A DNA stretch of 64,000 bases, from positions 124,001 through 188,000 of the forward strand of contig NZ_AQQS01000004.1 in the NCBI RefSeq assembly GCF_002088275.1, given 5' to 3'. The stretch comes from Aurantimonas sp. 22II-16-19i. GTDB lineage: Bacteria > Pseudomonadota > Alphaproteobacteria > Rhizobiales > Rhizobiaceae. Positions 30,701-37,761 of this stretch are shown in pieces (the stretch's first letter is position 1; each line of letters begins with the position of its first letter). Both the position numbers and the translations under genes were made by a program. A model generated the notes under the pieces. That model did not search any database. It saw only the letters and a list, made by a program, of their open reading frames with translations, and had not been told where the DNA came from.

Positions 30701-33292
30701 GCCCTCATCCGATCCTGCGCCCGGGTGATGCTGACGGCCCGCCAGGGCGCGATCGACCAGCAGCTCGCACGACTGCTCGAACCGATGCCGATCGGAGAAG
30801 CCGTCCATCCATCACCGGCACGGCCGACGCGCAGCGACGTCGACGTCCCTGCCGCCGACGAGCCGGGCGAGGATCTCGAATTCTTCAACGGCCTGGGCGG
30901 CTTTGCCGCGAACGGCCGCGAATATGTGACGATCCTGAAGGCCGGGGACGCCACCCCCGCTCCCTGGATCAACGTGATCGCCAATGCCGGCTTCGGCTTT
31001 CAGGTCTCGGCCAAGGGCAGCGGCTATACGTGGTGCGGGAACAGCCGCGAGAACCAGCTGACCCAATGGTCGAACGATCCGGTCGTCGATCCCTCGGGCG
31101 AGGCGCTCTACATCCGCGACGACGCGAGCGGGGCCCTGTGGAGCCCCACCGCACAGCCGATCCGCGACGACGGCGTCTATGTCGCCCGCCACGGCTTCGG
31201 CTACAGCCGCTTCACCCACGAGGCGCAGGGCATCGCCAGCGAACTCACCCAGTTCGTGCCGCTGGCCGACCCGGTGAAGATCTCCCGCCTGACGCTGCGC
31301 AATCGCTCGGGTGTTTCGCGCCGGCTGACGGTGACCGCCTATGCCGAATGGGTGCTCGGCACGGCGCGGGGCGCCTCGGGCCCCTTCCTGTCGAGCGAAC
31401 TCGACGCGGCGAAGGGGGTTCTGCTGGTCCGCAACCCCTGGAACATGGCCTTTCCCGGCCGCGTCGCCTTCGCCGATCTCGCCGGGCGGCAGACCGCATG
31501 GACGGCGGATCGCCGCGCCTTCCTCGGCGACGGCGGAACACCGGCCGCGCCGGCGGCCCTGATGCCGGGGGCGAGCCTGTCGCGCGCCAGCGGCTCGGGC
31601 CTCGATCCCTGCGCCGCGCTGCAACGGTCGCTGACGATCGCACCCGGCGAAACGGTGGAGGTCGTCTGGTTCCTCGGGCAATGCGACACCGTCGAGGCCG
31701 TCCGCTCGCTGGTGTCGCGGTACCGCGAGGCCGATCTCGACGCGGTGCTCGACGAGGTCCACGGCCATTGGCGCAGGATGCTCGGTGCGGTCGAGGTGGC
31801 AACGCCAGACCGGTCCATGGACATCATGCTGAACGGCTGGCTGCTCTACCAGACGATCGCCTGCCGGATCACCGCCCGCTCGGCCTTCTATCAGGCGAGC
31901 GGCGCCTATGGCTTCCGCGACCAGCTGCAGGATGGGATGGCGCTGACCTTCGTCCAGCCGGACGAGACGCGGCGGCATCTTCTGCGGGCCGCCGGACGGC
32001 AGTTCGAGGCCGGCGACGTCCAGCATTGGTGGCTGCCGCATTCCGGCCAGGGCGTGCGCACGCGGATTTCCGACGACCGGGTCTGGCTCGCCTTCGCCGC
32101 GGCGACCTATGTCACCACGTCCGGCGACCTTGGGGTTCTCGACGAGGACGTCCCGTTCCTGGAGGGGCCGGAGCTGCGCGAGGGCGAGCACGACGCCTTC
32201 TATCTGCCTAACGTCGCGGCAACCTCCGCCTCGCTGTTCGAGCACTGCGCCCGCGGCCTCGACCAGTGCCTGGAACTGACCGGCGCGAACGGCCTGCCGC
32301 TGATGGGAACCGGCGACTGGAACGACGGCATGAACCGGGTCGGCGAGGCCGGCCGCGGCGAAAGCGTCTGGCTCGGCTGGCTGCTCGTGCGCACCATCGA
32401 CCTGTTCGCCCCGCTCGCCGACACCCGGGACCCAGAACGGGCCGCCCGCTGGCGGGCCCATGGATCCCGCGTTCTCGCGGCGATCGAGGCTACCGCGTGG
32501 GACGGCGAATGGTACCGGCGCGCCACCTTCGACGACGGCAGCTGGCTCGGCGCGCGCGGCAACGAGGCCTGCCAGATCGATTCCATCGCCCAGACCTGGG
32601 CGGTCCTTTCGGGCCGCGCCGACGGGGAGCGGGCGGCCACGGCGATGGCCTCGCTCGACAGGCACCTCATCCGCCGCGAGGCGGGTCTGGCGCTGCTGTT
32701 CGTGCCGCCCTTCGACCAGGGCCCCACGGAGCCCGGCTACATCAAGGGCTATCCCCCCGGGCTGCGCGAGAATGGCGGCCAGTACAGCCATGCGGCAATG
32801 TGGGCGATCCTCGCCTTTGCCAAGATCGGGGCCACGGACAGGGCGTGCGAACTCTTCGCCATGCTGAACCCGATCAACCATGCGGCGAGCCGCGATGCCG
32901 CCGGGCGCTACAAGGTCGAACCCTATGCGGTGGCCGCCGACATCTATTCGGTGCCGCCGCATGAGGGCCGCGGCGGCTGGACCTGGTACACCGGCGCCGC
33001 CGGCTGGATGTATCGCGCCGGCGTGGAAGGCATTCTCGGCATCCGCAAGGAGGGAGACTTCCTCGCCATCGCCCCCAGCATTCCGGAGACATGGCCGGGC
33101 TTCACCGCGACGATCCGGATCGGCAGCACCTGTTATCGCGTGACGGTCGACAATCGGGACAAGACCGGATCGAAGGTCATCCGTGCCATGCTCGACGGCA
33201 GGGATCTGGCCGCCGGAGACACGGGGCTTTACGTCCCGATCGACGATGCCGACCATGATCTGACGATCAGCCTGCCGGCCGTCCTCGTCTAA
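24704..33292 (+). CDS. cgs: Cyclic beta-1,2-glucan synthase (Cgs/ChvB/NdvB)
   Basis: Giant inner-membrane protein that makes cyclic beta-1,2-glucans from UDP-glucose; in related bacteria these are exported to the periplasm for osmoadaptation and host interaction. The 2862 residues match the Brucella and Agrobacterium enzymes. The order is: an N-terminal region with membrane segments near 420-480; a GT84 glycosyltransferase core with LDADTR near 645 and QHRWVRGDW near 794; membrane segments near 828-880 and 960-1000; a glycoamylase-like domain (about 1040-1510, with GIPWGISESAFN near 1395 and HHQGM near 1500); and C-terminal GH94-like domains with GDWNDGMN near 2537, thought to set ring size. 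AGGAAGGACC precedes the ATG. Confidence 0.96.
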   Translation: MIPEAYAEADPVETRERSSRHWLGQLLNRAESSTLWSDKAPVRQELFGVERLEQHAESLARAQTVTDHPRAVLSLHVRLGRNAAVLLAAYRESAAELEQGRSIVPAAEWLLDNYHIAEAQIRDIRDDLPSGYYRKLPKLAAGPFAGYPRILGLAWAYVAHTDSNMEAESLRRFVAAYQRVQPLTIGELWAVPITLRIVLVENLRRLADQITAGRLARQEADRWADRLRAVGGPPSELGALVSTLSSEPLSERFAAQLAKRLRDLDPSTTPALAWLEERLRQQSTSSEEVVHHVQLRQGASNVTVRNIVTSMRLASDIEWADLFESVSLVDARLRARSGFARMDFATRNLYRSAIEQLSRGSGASELEIAERALDAAENAATTDDADGERVADPGYHLIAGGRPALERAIDFRPPMRLSWSRFGMRLGIAGYVGAILLLATLLSLLAAFAMASAGGGIVLVALFALTAIVPASEVATVVVNRALTFGFGANALPSLDLKEGVPSSLRTLVVVPTLLTGADDLREQIERLEVHFLSGTGGDIAFALLADGVDAASEIVDGDAGLIGIAAAEIKRLNARHGAGPSGPRFLFLHRRRLFNASEGVWMGWERKRGKLHELNRLLRGATDTSYAGADGSVPSVPAGVRYVITLDADTRLPRDTANRLIAKMAHPLNRPRWSPSARRVVGGHAILQPRVTASLPIGTEGSLYQRVFSAPGGIDAYSAAASDVYQDLFDEGSFTGKGIYDVDAFEAALAGRVPDNTMLSHDLFEGALARSGLVSDIEVVEEFPSRYDVSTRRQHRWVRGDWQLLPWILSLGRGPEHLPAVGRWKMIDNLRRSLISPLALAALWLCWLMPPTAALIGTLAVLAAIGTPTLLPIALSIVPHRSGVMLRGHLVRIAGEIRMAVLQAALLVAFLPDHAWLMGDAIARTLHRLVVTRRLLLEWTTSERSSAAARSGLRGFARSMAGGTMLAALVTASAVVLAPASWPLALSFALLWLAAPLIAWRASQAPKEDVATAPGSEVAVALRLVARRTWRYFETFVTAQENMLPPDNFQEDPHPAVAHRTSPTNIGLYLLAAASARDFGWAGASETADRIEATFASMRRMRRVNGHFLNWYETTSLAVLEPAYVSSVDSGNLAGHLVALANACEEWSAAPVGQGARDGMTDALSLACEALETAAGGGPAKRQIAVTLEEIRARLDDPVAIEAVLPVIARLAGKAADAARLLARADPGQLPPDIVFWTTAIARLAAEDARDRQTPSVGAASLSDRLRAIADEARTFAMAMDFTFLVDRERSLLSIGYAVNDNALDRSCYDLLASEARLASLFAIAKGDVETRHWFRLGRAATPVGNGSALVSWSGSMFEYLMPPLVMRAPTGSLLEQTCRLAVRRQRSYGRGLGIPWGISESAFNARDFEFTYQYSNFGVPGLGLKRGLADNTVIAPYATGLAAMIDPVAALENYGRLAAMGALGRFGYFEALDFTRSRLAKGETFAIVRNVMAHHQGMTIVAIVNTLKNGLMRNRFHREPMIKASELLLQERIPRDVAVLRVRAEEVRSPASISDEGAPAVRRLVATPAGPPVTHLLSNGQYSVMLTATGGGYSRWGEIAVTRWKEDATRDDGGARIFLRDTQSGLTWTAAQHPGRKGSATSSVTFGEDHAEFHHRNETLSTLMDVLVSGEHEGEVRRVSLVNTGRRAREIELTSYAELVLTTAATDAAHPAFAKMFVETEHLPEFGAVLATRRPRSTDEPRVFAAHFAVVEGEIVAEPQFETDRARFFGSATTLAAAAAIAEGQPLSNSVGTVLDPIFSLRQRVAVLAGKTVRVAFWTVVASSRDELMDLVDTHHERSAFERAKTLAWTQAQVQLRHLGVGANEAADFQRLAGPILYADNRFRPPSEAITVGAGPQSDLWPLGISGDLPLVVVSIDDVEDIAQIRQLLRAHEYWRSKQLAVDLVILNDHASSYQDDLQVAIETAVRSSQSRPRLGGSPARGSVFSLRSDRMTPQSRALIRSCARVMLTARQGAIDQQLARLLEPMPIGEAVHPSPARPTRSDVDVPAADEPGEDLEFFNGLGGFAANGREYVTILKAGDATPAPWINVIANAGFGFQVSAKGSGYTWCGNSRENQLTQWSNDPVVDPSGEALYIRDDASGALWSPTAQPIRDDGVYVARHGFGYSRFTHEAQGIASELTQFVPLADPVKISRLTLRNRSGVSRRLTVTAYAEWVLGTARGASGPFLSSELDAAKGVLLVRNPWNMAFPGRVAFADLAGRQTAWTADRRAFLGDGGTPAAPAALMPGASLSRASGSGLDPCAALQRSLTIAPGETVEVVWFLGQCDTVEAVRSLVSRYREADLDAVLDEVHGHWRRMLGAVEVATPDRSMDIMLNGWLLYQTIACRITARSAFYQASGAYGFRDQLQDGMALTFVQPDETRRHLLRAAGRQFEAGDVQHWWLPHSGQGVRTRISDDRVWLAFAAATYVTTSGDLGVLDEDVPFLEGPELREGEHDAFYLPNVAATSASLFEHCARGLDQCLELTGANGLPLMGTGDWNDGMNRVGEAGRGESVWLGWLLVRTIDLFAPLADTRDPERAARWRAHGSRVLAAIEATAWDGEWYRRATFDDGSWLGARGNEACQIDSIAQTWAVLSGRADGERAATAMASLDRHLIRREAGLALLFVPPFDQGPTEPGYIKGYPPGLRENGGQYSHAAMWAILAFAKIGATDRACELFAMLNPINHAASRDAAGRYKVEPYAVAADIYSVPPHEGRGGWTWYTGAAGWMYRAGVEGILGIRKEGDFLAIAPSIPETWPGFTATIRIGSTCYRVTVDNRDKTGSKVIRAMLDGRDLAAGDTGLYVPIDDADHDLTISLPAVLV

Positions 33293-33294
33293 CA

Positions 33295-33398
33295 CCGACA
33301 GCCCGGGAGAAGTTCTCCCGGGCTGTCGGCATGAAGCCCGCGCGGCGATCGAGCGTAAACCCCTTGGCGCCGGTCAAAGACCGGGGCCGGCGGTATGA
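33295..33398 (+). repeat. Hairpin-plus-tail intergenic repeat, copy 3
   Basis: A 16-bp stem (CCGACAGCCCGGGAGA pairing with TCTCCCGGGCTGTCGG around AGT, 33295-33329) starts 3 bases after the cgs stop. The conserved tail follows, with CCCCTTGGCGCCGGTCAAAGACCGG and a terminal CGGTATGA. The stem sequence is unrelated in detail to the other copies but fully paired. At this position it could also serve as the 3' end of the cgs mRNA. I see no gene in 33399-33706. Confidence 0.85.
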
Positions 33399-33706
33399 CA
33401 GGCTGCGGATGCGAATCGGCACGGGGTCCCGACGCCGATCGGCATGGCTCACGCTGACAAGGCTTTGACAGTGCAGCGAAGGGGATCAAGATCGGGGGGC
33501 ATCCTGTCCCGCCGAGACAGACGCCGCTCCGACGCGGTGCTGCGGCACGCGAGGCGTATAGGACCGGTCAGCTTTCCGCTTCTGCAGGCGATGAATCTCG
33601 GGCGCCGCTTTCATGCTCCCTGTGTACCACGGGTGTGTGCCACTGAGCTCTGAAACGGTGCTGATTTGCACGGCCTGTGAGAGATCTCATGGCCTTGCGG
33701 GGGAGT

Positions 33707-33782
<76 letters not shown>

Positions 33783-33837
33783 ACTTTGCCGGCTGGCGGC
33801 TGCGACGGACCTGGGTGATCCGTGGCGTGTGGCGGGT

Positions 33838-33866
33838 ACTTATTAGAGAGCGGATCGAAGATCAAG
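33838..33866 (-). promoter_or_regulatory. Candidate promoter of tRNA-Ala
   Basis: On the minus strand, CTTGAT (33866-33861) and ATAAGT (33843-33838) are 17 bases apart, about 55 bases upstream of the tRNA. CTTGA-type -35 elements are usual in alphaproteobacteria. I see no convincing gene in 33783-34296. Confidence 0.5.
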
Positions 33867-34296
33867 CGGTTTTCGCGGCTTGGCCCGAAGCTCTTGCCGA
33901 GGCGGCGTGGCGACGCGCGGTTTCGCCCCGCAAAGCGGCGTTTGACGCTTTGATGACGGCTGGCAAGGCGTCCGAGGCAGCGCGCGCCGCGGCGCTTCCG
34001 GGCGGATGTCCGACCGCGCGGCTGCTGGCGATTCGGCGAGGCTCGTCGCGAGGCGGACCGCTCGACGCTCCGAAGCTCGATTCTCGAATCAGCGAAGCGC
34101 TTGCGCGTCGCCTGGGGATCATCGAAATTGCGCATGGTTGCGGAAGCGGACATTCTCCTCGTCGATGAAGCCTCGCCGGCACCGGTGCCCGATCTCGCAG
34201 CCTGGACATCACCGGGGCGAGGCGGCGCCGATGTTCCGTCGATGCGTGCAGACCTGCGGGATCTTTCGGTTCGCTTCCCGGCGAGGACGGAGCATC

Positions 34297-36240
34297 ATGA
34301 CGATCCATCCCTCTCAGTTGCTCCACGGCCGCACGGACGGCGAGGCCGCGACCGACGTCGTCCTCGTGATGATGCCGTTCGGGCCGCATCGGATGCCGTC
34401 GCTGGGCCTGTCCATGCTGGCCGAGGTGCTGCGCGACGCGAACATATCCGTTCGCGTGGACTACCCGCTGGTCGGCTTCGTCGAGGCGATGGGCGAGCGC
34501 GATTTCGAGCTGATCGTCTATGCCTTCGGCAAGCTGTCCCTCGGCGAATGGCTGTTCTCCCGCCTCGTCGATCCGGTCGGCTCGGTGGAGGATTTCCTGG
34601 CGCTTTGCGAGAAGAGCATCCGTCCGCAGCAGGCCGTCGAGCTTGCCCGGCTGGTGGAAAAGACCCTGCCGATCGCCGCCCGCCTCGTCGAGGAGACGGC
34701 CCGGCGCATCGCCCGCCTCGCGCCGCGCATCGTCGGCCTCAGTTCGTCCTTCCAGCAGCAGATGTCGTCGATCGCGCTCGCCAAGCGCCTGCGCGAGCTG
34801 ATGCCGGACGTCACGATCGTCCTCGGCGGCGCCAATTGCAGCGCGCCGATGGGGGAGGCCATGTTCAAGGGCTATCCGGTGCTCGACGGCGTCCTCGTCG
34901 GCCCGGGCGAGGTGTCGTTCCCGCGCCTCGTGCGTGCCGTCCTCGGCGGCGAGGCGGACATCGCCATTCCCGGCCTCTACTGGCGGAAGACGGCGACAAC
35001 CCCGCCGCAGGATCCGGGCGTCGCGCCCGAGCCGAAGATGGACGACCTTCCCTACGCCCATTACGACGATTTCTTCGCGTTCTGGCCGCCCAACGCCGCG
35101 CAGCCGCCGATGATCCCCTTTGAGGGATCGCGCGGCTGCTGGTGGGGGCAGAAGCAGCACTGCGTCTTCTGCTCGCTCAACCATTCGATCACCTACCGGG
35201 CCAAGACGCCGGAGCGGCTCTGCCGCGAGATCGTCCACCTCAGCGAGCGCTATCCGGGCCGCCAGCTCTTCGCCGTCGACGACATTCTGGACCAGCGGGT
35301 GATCGGCACCATCACCGACCGGCTCGCCGCCCTGCCGGTGCGCCCGAAGCTCTACTACTCGGTGAAGTCGAACCTCAGGAAGGACCAGGTCGCCGCGCTG
35401 GCCGGGGCCGGCGTCAACGCCATCCAGCCGGGGGTGGAGAGCCTTGCCGACGAGGTGCTGACGCTGATGCGCAAGGGCGTCACCGGCCTGCGCAATCTCC
35501 AGCTCCTGAAATGGTCGCAGGAATTCGACATCAGGGTCAGCTGGTCGATCCTCTATGGCTTTCCCTTCGACAAGGCCGAGTATTACGAGCGCATGCAGGC
35601 CTGGCTGCCGAGCCTCACCCATCTGCCGGCGCCGCGCGGGCTGACCGACGTGCGCATCCAGCGCTACAGCCCGCTCTTCACCCAGGCCGAGCATTTCGGC
35701 GTGAAGAACCTGCGGCCGCGGCCGGTCTACGCGCTGATCCACGCCGTCGACCCGGCGATCGTCGCCGAGCTGGCCTACAATTTCGACTGGGATCCGCCAG
35801 AGGATCAATCGCGCTACATCGAGCCGCTGCGCGCCGAAGTCCTTCGCTGGATGTCGGCGACGCAGTCGAAGACCTCGCTCCTCGTCCATGCCGAAACCCC
35901 GGACGGCCTCGTCGTCGGCGACACCCGCCCGGCGGCGATCCGGCGGATCCACCGCCTCGGCCCCGTCGAGCGGGCGATCTGCCTCGCCTGCGACGGTGTC
36001 ATGAAGCGCCACCAGATCGCGGCGGCGGTCCGGCAGGCCGGCCATGCCATCGGCGACGACGGCCTCGACGAACTCCTCGCCCGGCTGGTGGAGGATCGCC
36101 TGATGCTGGAGCACGACGGCTTCTTCCTGTTCCTCGCCTGTGCCCCCTCCGGGGGGGCGATGCGCTCGAGCGACATCGTCCGGGAGGTGCTGGCGGAAGC
36201 CGGGAAGGGCGTGGCGCCGCTCCTGCTGGCGGGCGAGTGA
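34297..36240 (+). CDS. B12-binding radical SAM protein, RiPP maturation C-methyltransferase type
   Basis: The ATG at 34297 follows GGACGGAGC and gives 647 residues. An N-terminal cobalamin-binding-like domain (about 20-230, with VLVMMPFGPHRMPSLGLSML and IVLGGANCSAPMGEAM) precedes a radical SAM core. The [4Fe-4S] cysteines are C281, C289 and C292 in GSRGCWWGQKQHCVFC, a CX7CX2C spacing instead of CX3CX2C. It is characteristic, to my knowledge, of the RiPP-associated family called rSAM_ocin_1 (TIGR03975). Further family stretches are IQPGVESLADEVLTLMRKG and LYGFPFD. Members are thought to C-methylate ribosomal peptides, but no precursor, protease or exporter is visible beside this gene. Confidence 0.85.
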   Translation: MTIHPSQLLHGRTDGEAATDVVLVMMPFGPHRMPSLGLSMLAEVLRDANISVRVDYPLVGFVEAMGERDFELIVYAFGKLSLGEWLFSRLVDPVGSVEDFLALCEKSIRPQQAVELARLVEKTLPIAARLVEETARRIARLAPRIVGLSSSFQQQMSSIALAKRLRELMPDVTIVLGGANCSAPMGEAMFKGYPVLDGVLVGPGEVSFPRLVRAVLGGEADIAIPGLYWRKTATTPPQDPGVAPEPKMDDLPYAHYDDFFAFWPPNAAQPPMIPFEGSRGCWWGQKQHCVFCSLNHSITYRAKTPERLCREIVHLSERYPGRQLFAVDDILDQRVIGTITDRLAALPVRPKLYYSVKSNLRKDQVAALAGAGVNAIQPGVESLADEVLTLMRKGVTGLRNLQLLKWSQEFDIRVSWSILYGFPFDKAEYYERMQAWLPSLTHLPAPRGLTDVRIQRYSPLFTQAEHFGVKNLRPRPVYALIHAVDPAIVAELAYNFDWDPPEDQSRYIEPLRAEVLRWMSATQSKTSLLVHAETPDGLVVGDTRPAAIRRIHRLGPVERAICLACDGVMKRHQIAAAVRQAGHAIGDDGLDELLARLVEDRLMLEHDGFFLFLACAPSGGAMRSSDIVREVLAEAGKGVAPLLLAGE

Positions 36241-36496
36241 GCGGGAAACGGGTCGTCCGGTCTTGAAGCGAGCAAGGCCCTGCACCCTCACCCCTCGACG
36301 CCCGTGCCGGCAGGACTTTGTCCAGATGTGCGTGGTGGTGGCGAAGCCGTTCCGATCCGGGTTCGGTTGCCTTCGATCCGACGGGCGATCAGCCCGATCC
36401 GAAGTTCGCCTCCTGGTGGGGCCCGTCCACGTCACGGGCAAGGCCTGTCGCGATCCGGCTCGCCGCTCCGCCGCGTCGGCGGGCCTGCCGCAGGCC

Positions 36497-37102
36497 TCAG
36501 AGCGCCGTGCGCGAGCGCATGGCGGCGGCGAGCGTGCCCTCGTCCAGATAGTCGAGTTCGCCGCCGACCGGCACGCCGTGGGCGAGGCGGGTCACCTTCA
36601 CTTCGAGGCCCTCGAGCCGGTCCATGATGTAGTGAGCGGTGGTCTGGCCCTCGACCGTGGCGTTGACGGCGATGACCAGTTCCTTGACGCCGCCCGCCTC
36701 GACGCGATCGATCAGCTGGCGGATGGTCAGATCCTCCGGCCCGACGCCCTCCAGCGGCGAGAGCACGCCGCCGAGGACGTGATAGGCGGCGTTCAGCGCC
36801 TTCGCCCGCTCCAGCGCCCAGAGATCGGCGACGTCCTCGACGACGATGACCGTCGCCTGGTCGCGGGAATGGTCGGTGCAGATCGTGCAGGGATCGCGCG
36901 AATCGATGTTGCCGCAGGTCGAGCAGACGCCGATCTTGTCGCGCGCCTCCGCCATGGCGGCGGTCAGCGGCGACAAAAGCTGCTCGCGGCGCTTGACGAG
37001 GTGCAACGCCGCACGGCGGGCGGAGCGGGGGCCGAGCCCCGGGAGTTTGGCGAGCAGCTGGATCAGCTTCTCGATTTCCGGGCCGGCGACGGATTTTGCC
37101 AT
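36497..37102 (-). CDS. recR: Recombination mediator RecR
   Basis: Works with RecF and RecO to load RecA on gapped DNA. The ATG at 37102 gives 201 residues; the frame runs upstream but lacks homology there. A helix-hairpin-helix region with [17 protein letters not shown] (about 20-36) is followed by a four-Cys zinc finger (C60, C63, C72, C75) and a Toprim domain starting near [14 protein letters not shown]. It is the last gene of dnaX-ybaB-recR, the usual order. I see no gene in the 256 bases between its stop and the radical SAM gene, only imperfect GC-rich palindromes. Confidence 0.96.
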   Translation of the reverse strand: MAKSVAGPEIEKLIQLLAKLPGLGPRSARRAALHLVKRREQLLSPLTAAMAEARDKIGVCSTCGNIDSRDPCTICTDHSRDQATVIVVEDVADLWALERAKALNAAYHVLGGVLSPLEGVGPEDLTIRQLIDRVEAGGVKELVIAVNATVEGQTTAHYIMDRLEGLEVKVTRLAHGVPVGGELDYLDEGTLAAAMRSRTAL

Positions 37103-37281
37103 GTCGGTGTCAATCGCAAGTTGGGTGCGCGTGGTGGCCCCGCTTTCGGATCTAAACGGTGCGGCATCCAGGTCAGGCGGTATCCGGGTTAAGCGGTGAA
37201 GGGCGCGACGTCTGAGGCGGATCATCCTGGCGCAGGCCAACGATCGACCCGCCAGCCCGTCTCAGCCTCCCGCCCGCCGCG

Positions 37282-37605
37282 TCAGAACGGAAACTTCATC
37301 CCCGCCGGCAGGTTCAGCCCGGAGGTCATCTGCTGGGTCTTCTCCTGAATCGCGAGCTGCAGCTTGGCGTGGGCATCGGCATGGGCGGCGACGATCAGGT
37401 CTTCCAGGATGTCCTTCTCGTCCTCCTTCATCAGCGAGGGATCGACGACGAGGCCGGCCATCTCGCCGGTGCCGCGCAGGGTGACCGTGACGAGGCCGCC
37501 GCCGGACTGGCCGGAGACCTCGACGGCCTTCACGTCCTCCTGCAGCTCGGCCATCTTCTCCTGCATGGCTTTCGCCTGCTTCATCATGTTCATCAGGTCT
37601 TTCAT
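37282..37605 (-). CDS. YbaB/EbfC family nucleoid-associated protein
   Basis: A 107-residue DNA-binding protein that dimerises through a tweezer-like fold. It begins MKDLMNMMKQAKAMQEKMAELQED, the Met/Lys-rich helix of the family, contains GLVTVTLRGTGEMAGLVVD, and ends with the typical LNLPAGMKFPF. A strong GAGGAG precedes the ATG. It sits between dnaX (156 bases upstream) and recR (179 bases downstream), where it is found in most bacteria. Confidence 0.95.
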   Translation of the reverse strand: MKDLMNMMKQAKAMQEKMAELQEDVKAVEVSGQSGGGLVTVTLRGTGEMAGLVVDPSLMKEDEKDILEDLIVAAHADAHAKLQLAIQEKTQQMTSGLNLPAGMKFPF

Positions 37606-37761
37606 CGCGGGGCTCCTCGTTCGGGATCGGACATTGGCGGATCTGCCGGGCGGTGCGTATCCGCTCGATATAGGGGCTCTCCCGGTGCGCTTTGAGGCCT
37701 CGCAAGGCGGCTTTCCACCGCTCTTTGCCCGACGAAGGTCGCAAAGGGCGGCCGGCCCCCG

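Noticed and set aside
24254-30808. A 2184-codon open frame antisense to the cyclic glucan synthase
   Set aside because: It is a by-product of high GC content and strong third-position bias on the sense strand. Its translation has no recognisable domain and is dominated by Arg, Gly, Asp and Ala.
33815-34168. A 117-codon + strand ORF just upstream of the radical SAM gene, considered as a RiPP precursor
   Set aside because: It overlaps the likely tRNA promoter, has no convincing ribosome-binding site, and shows no NHLP or Nif11 leader features or repeated core. I keep the enzyme as an orphan.
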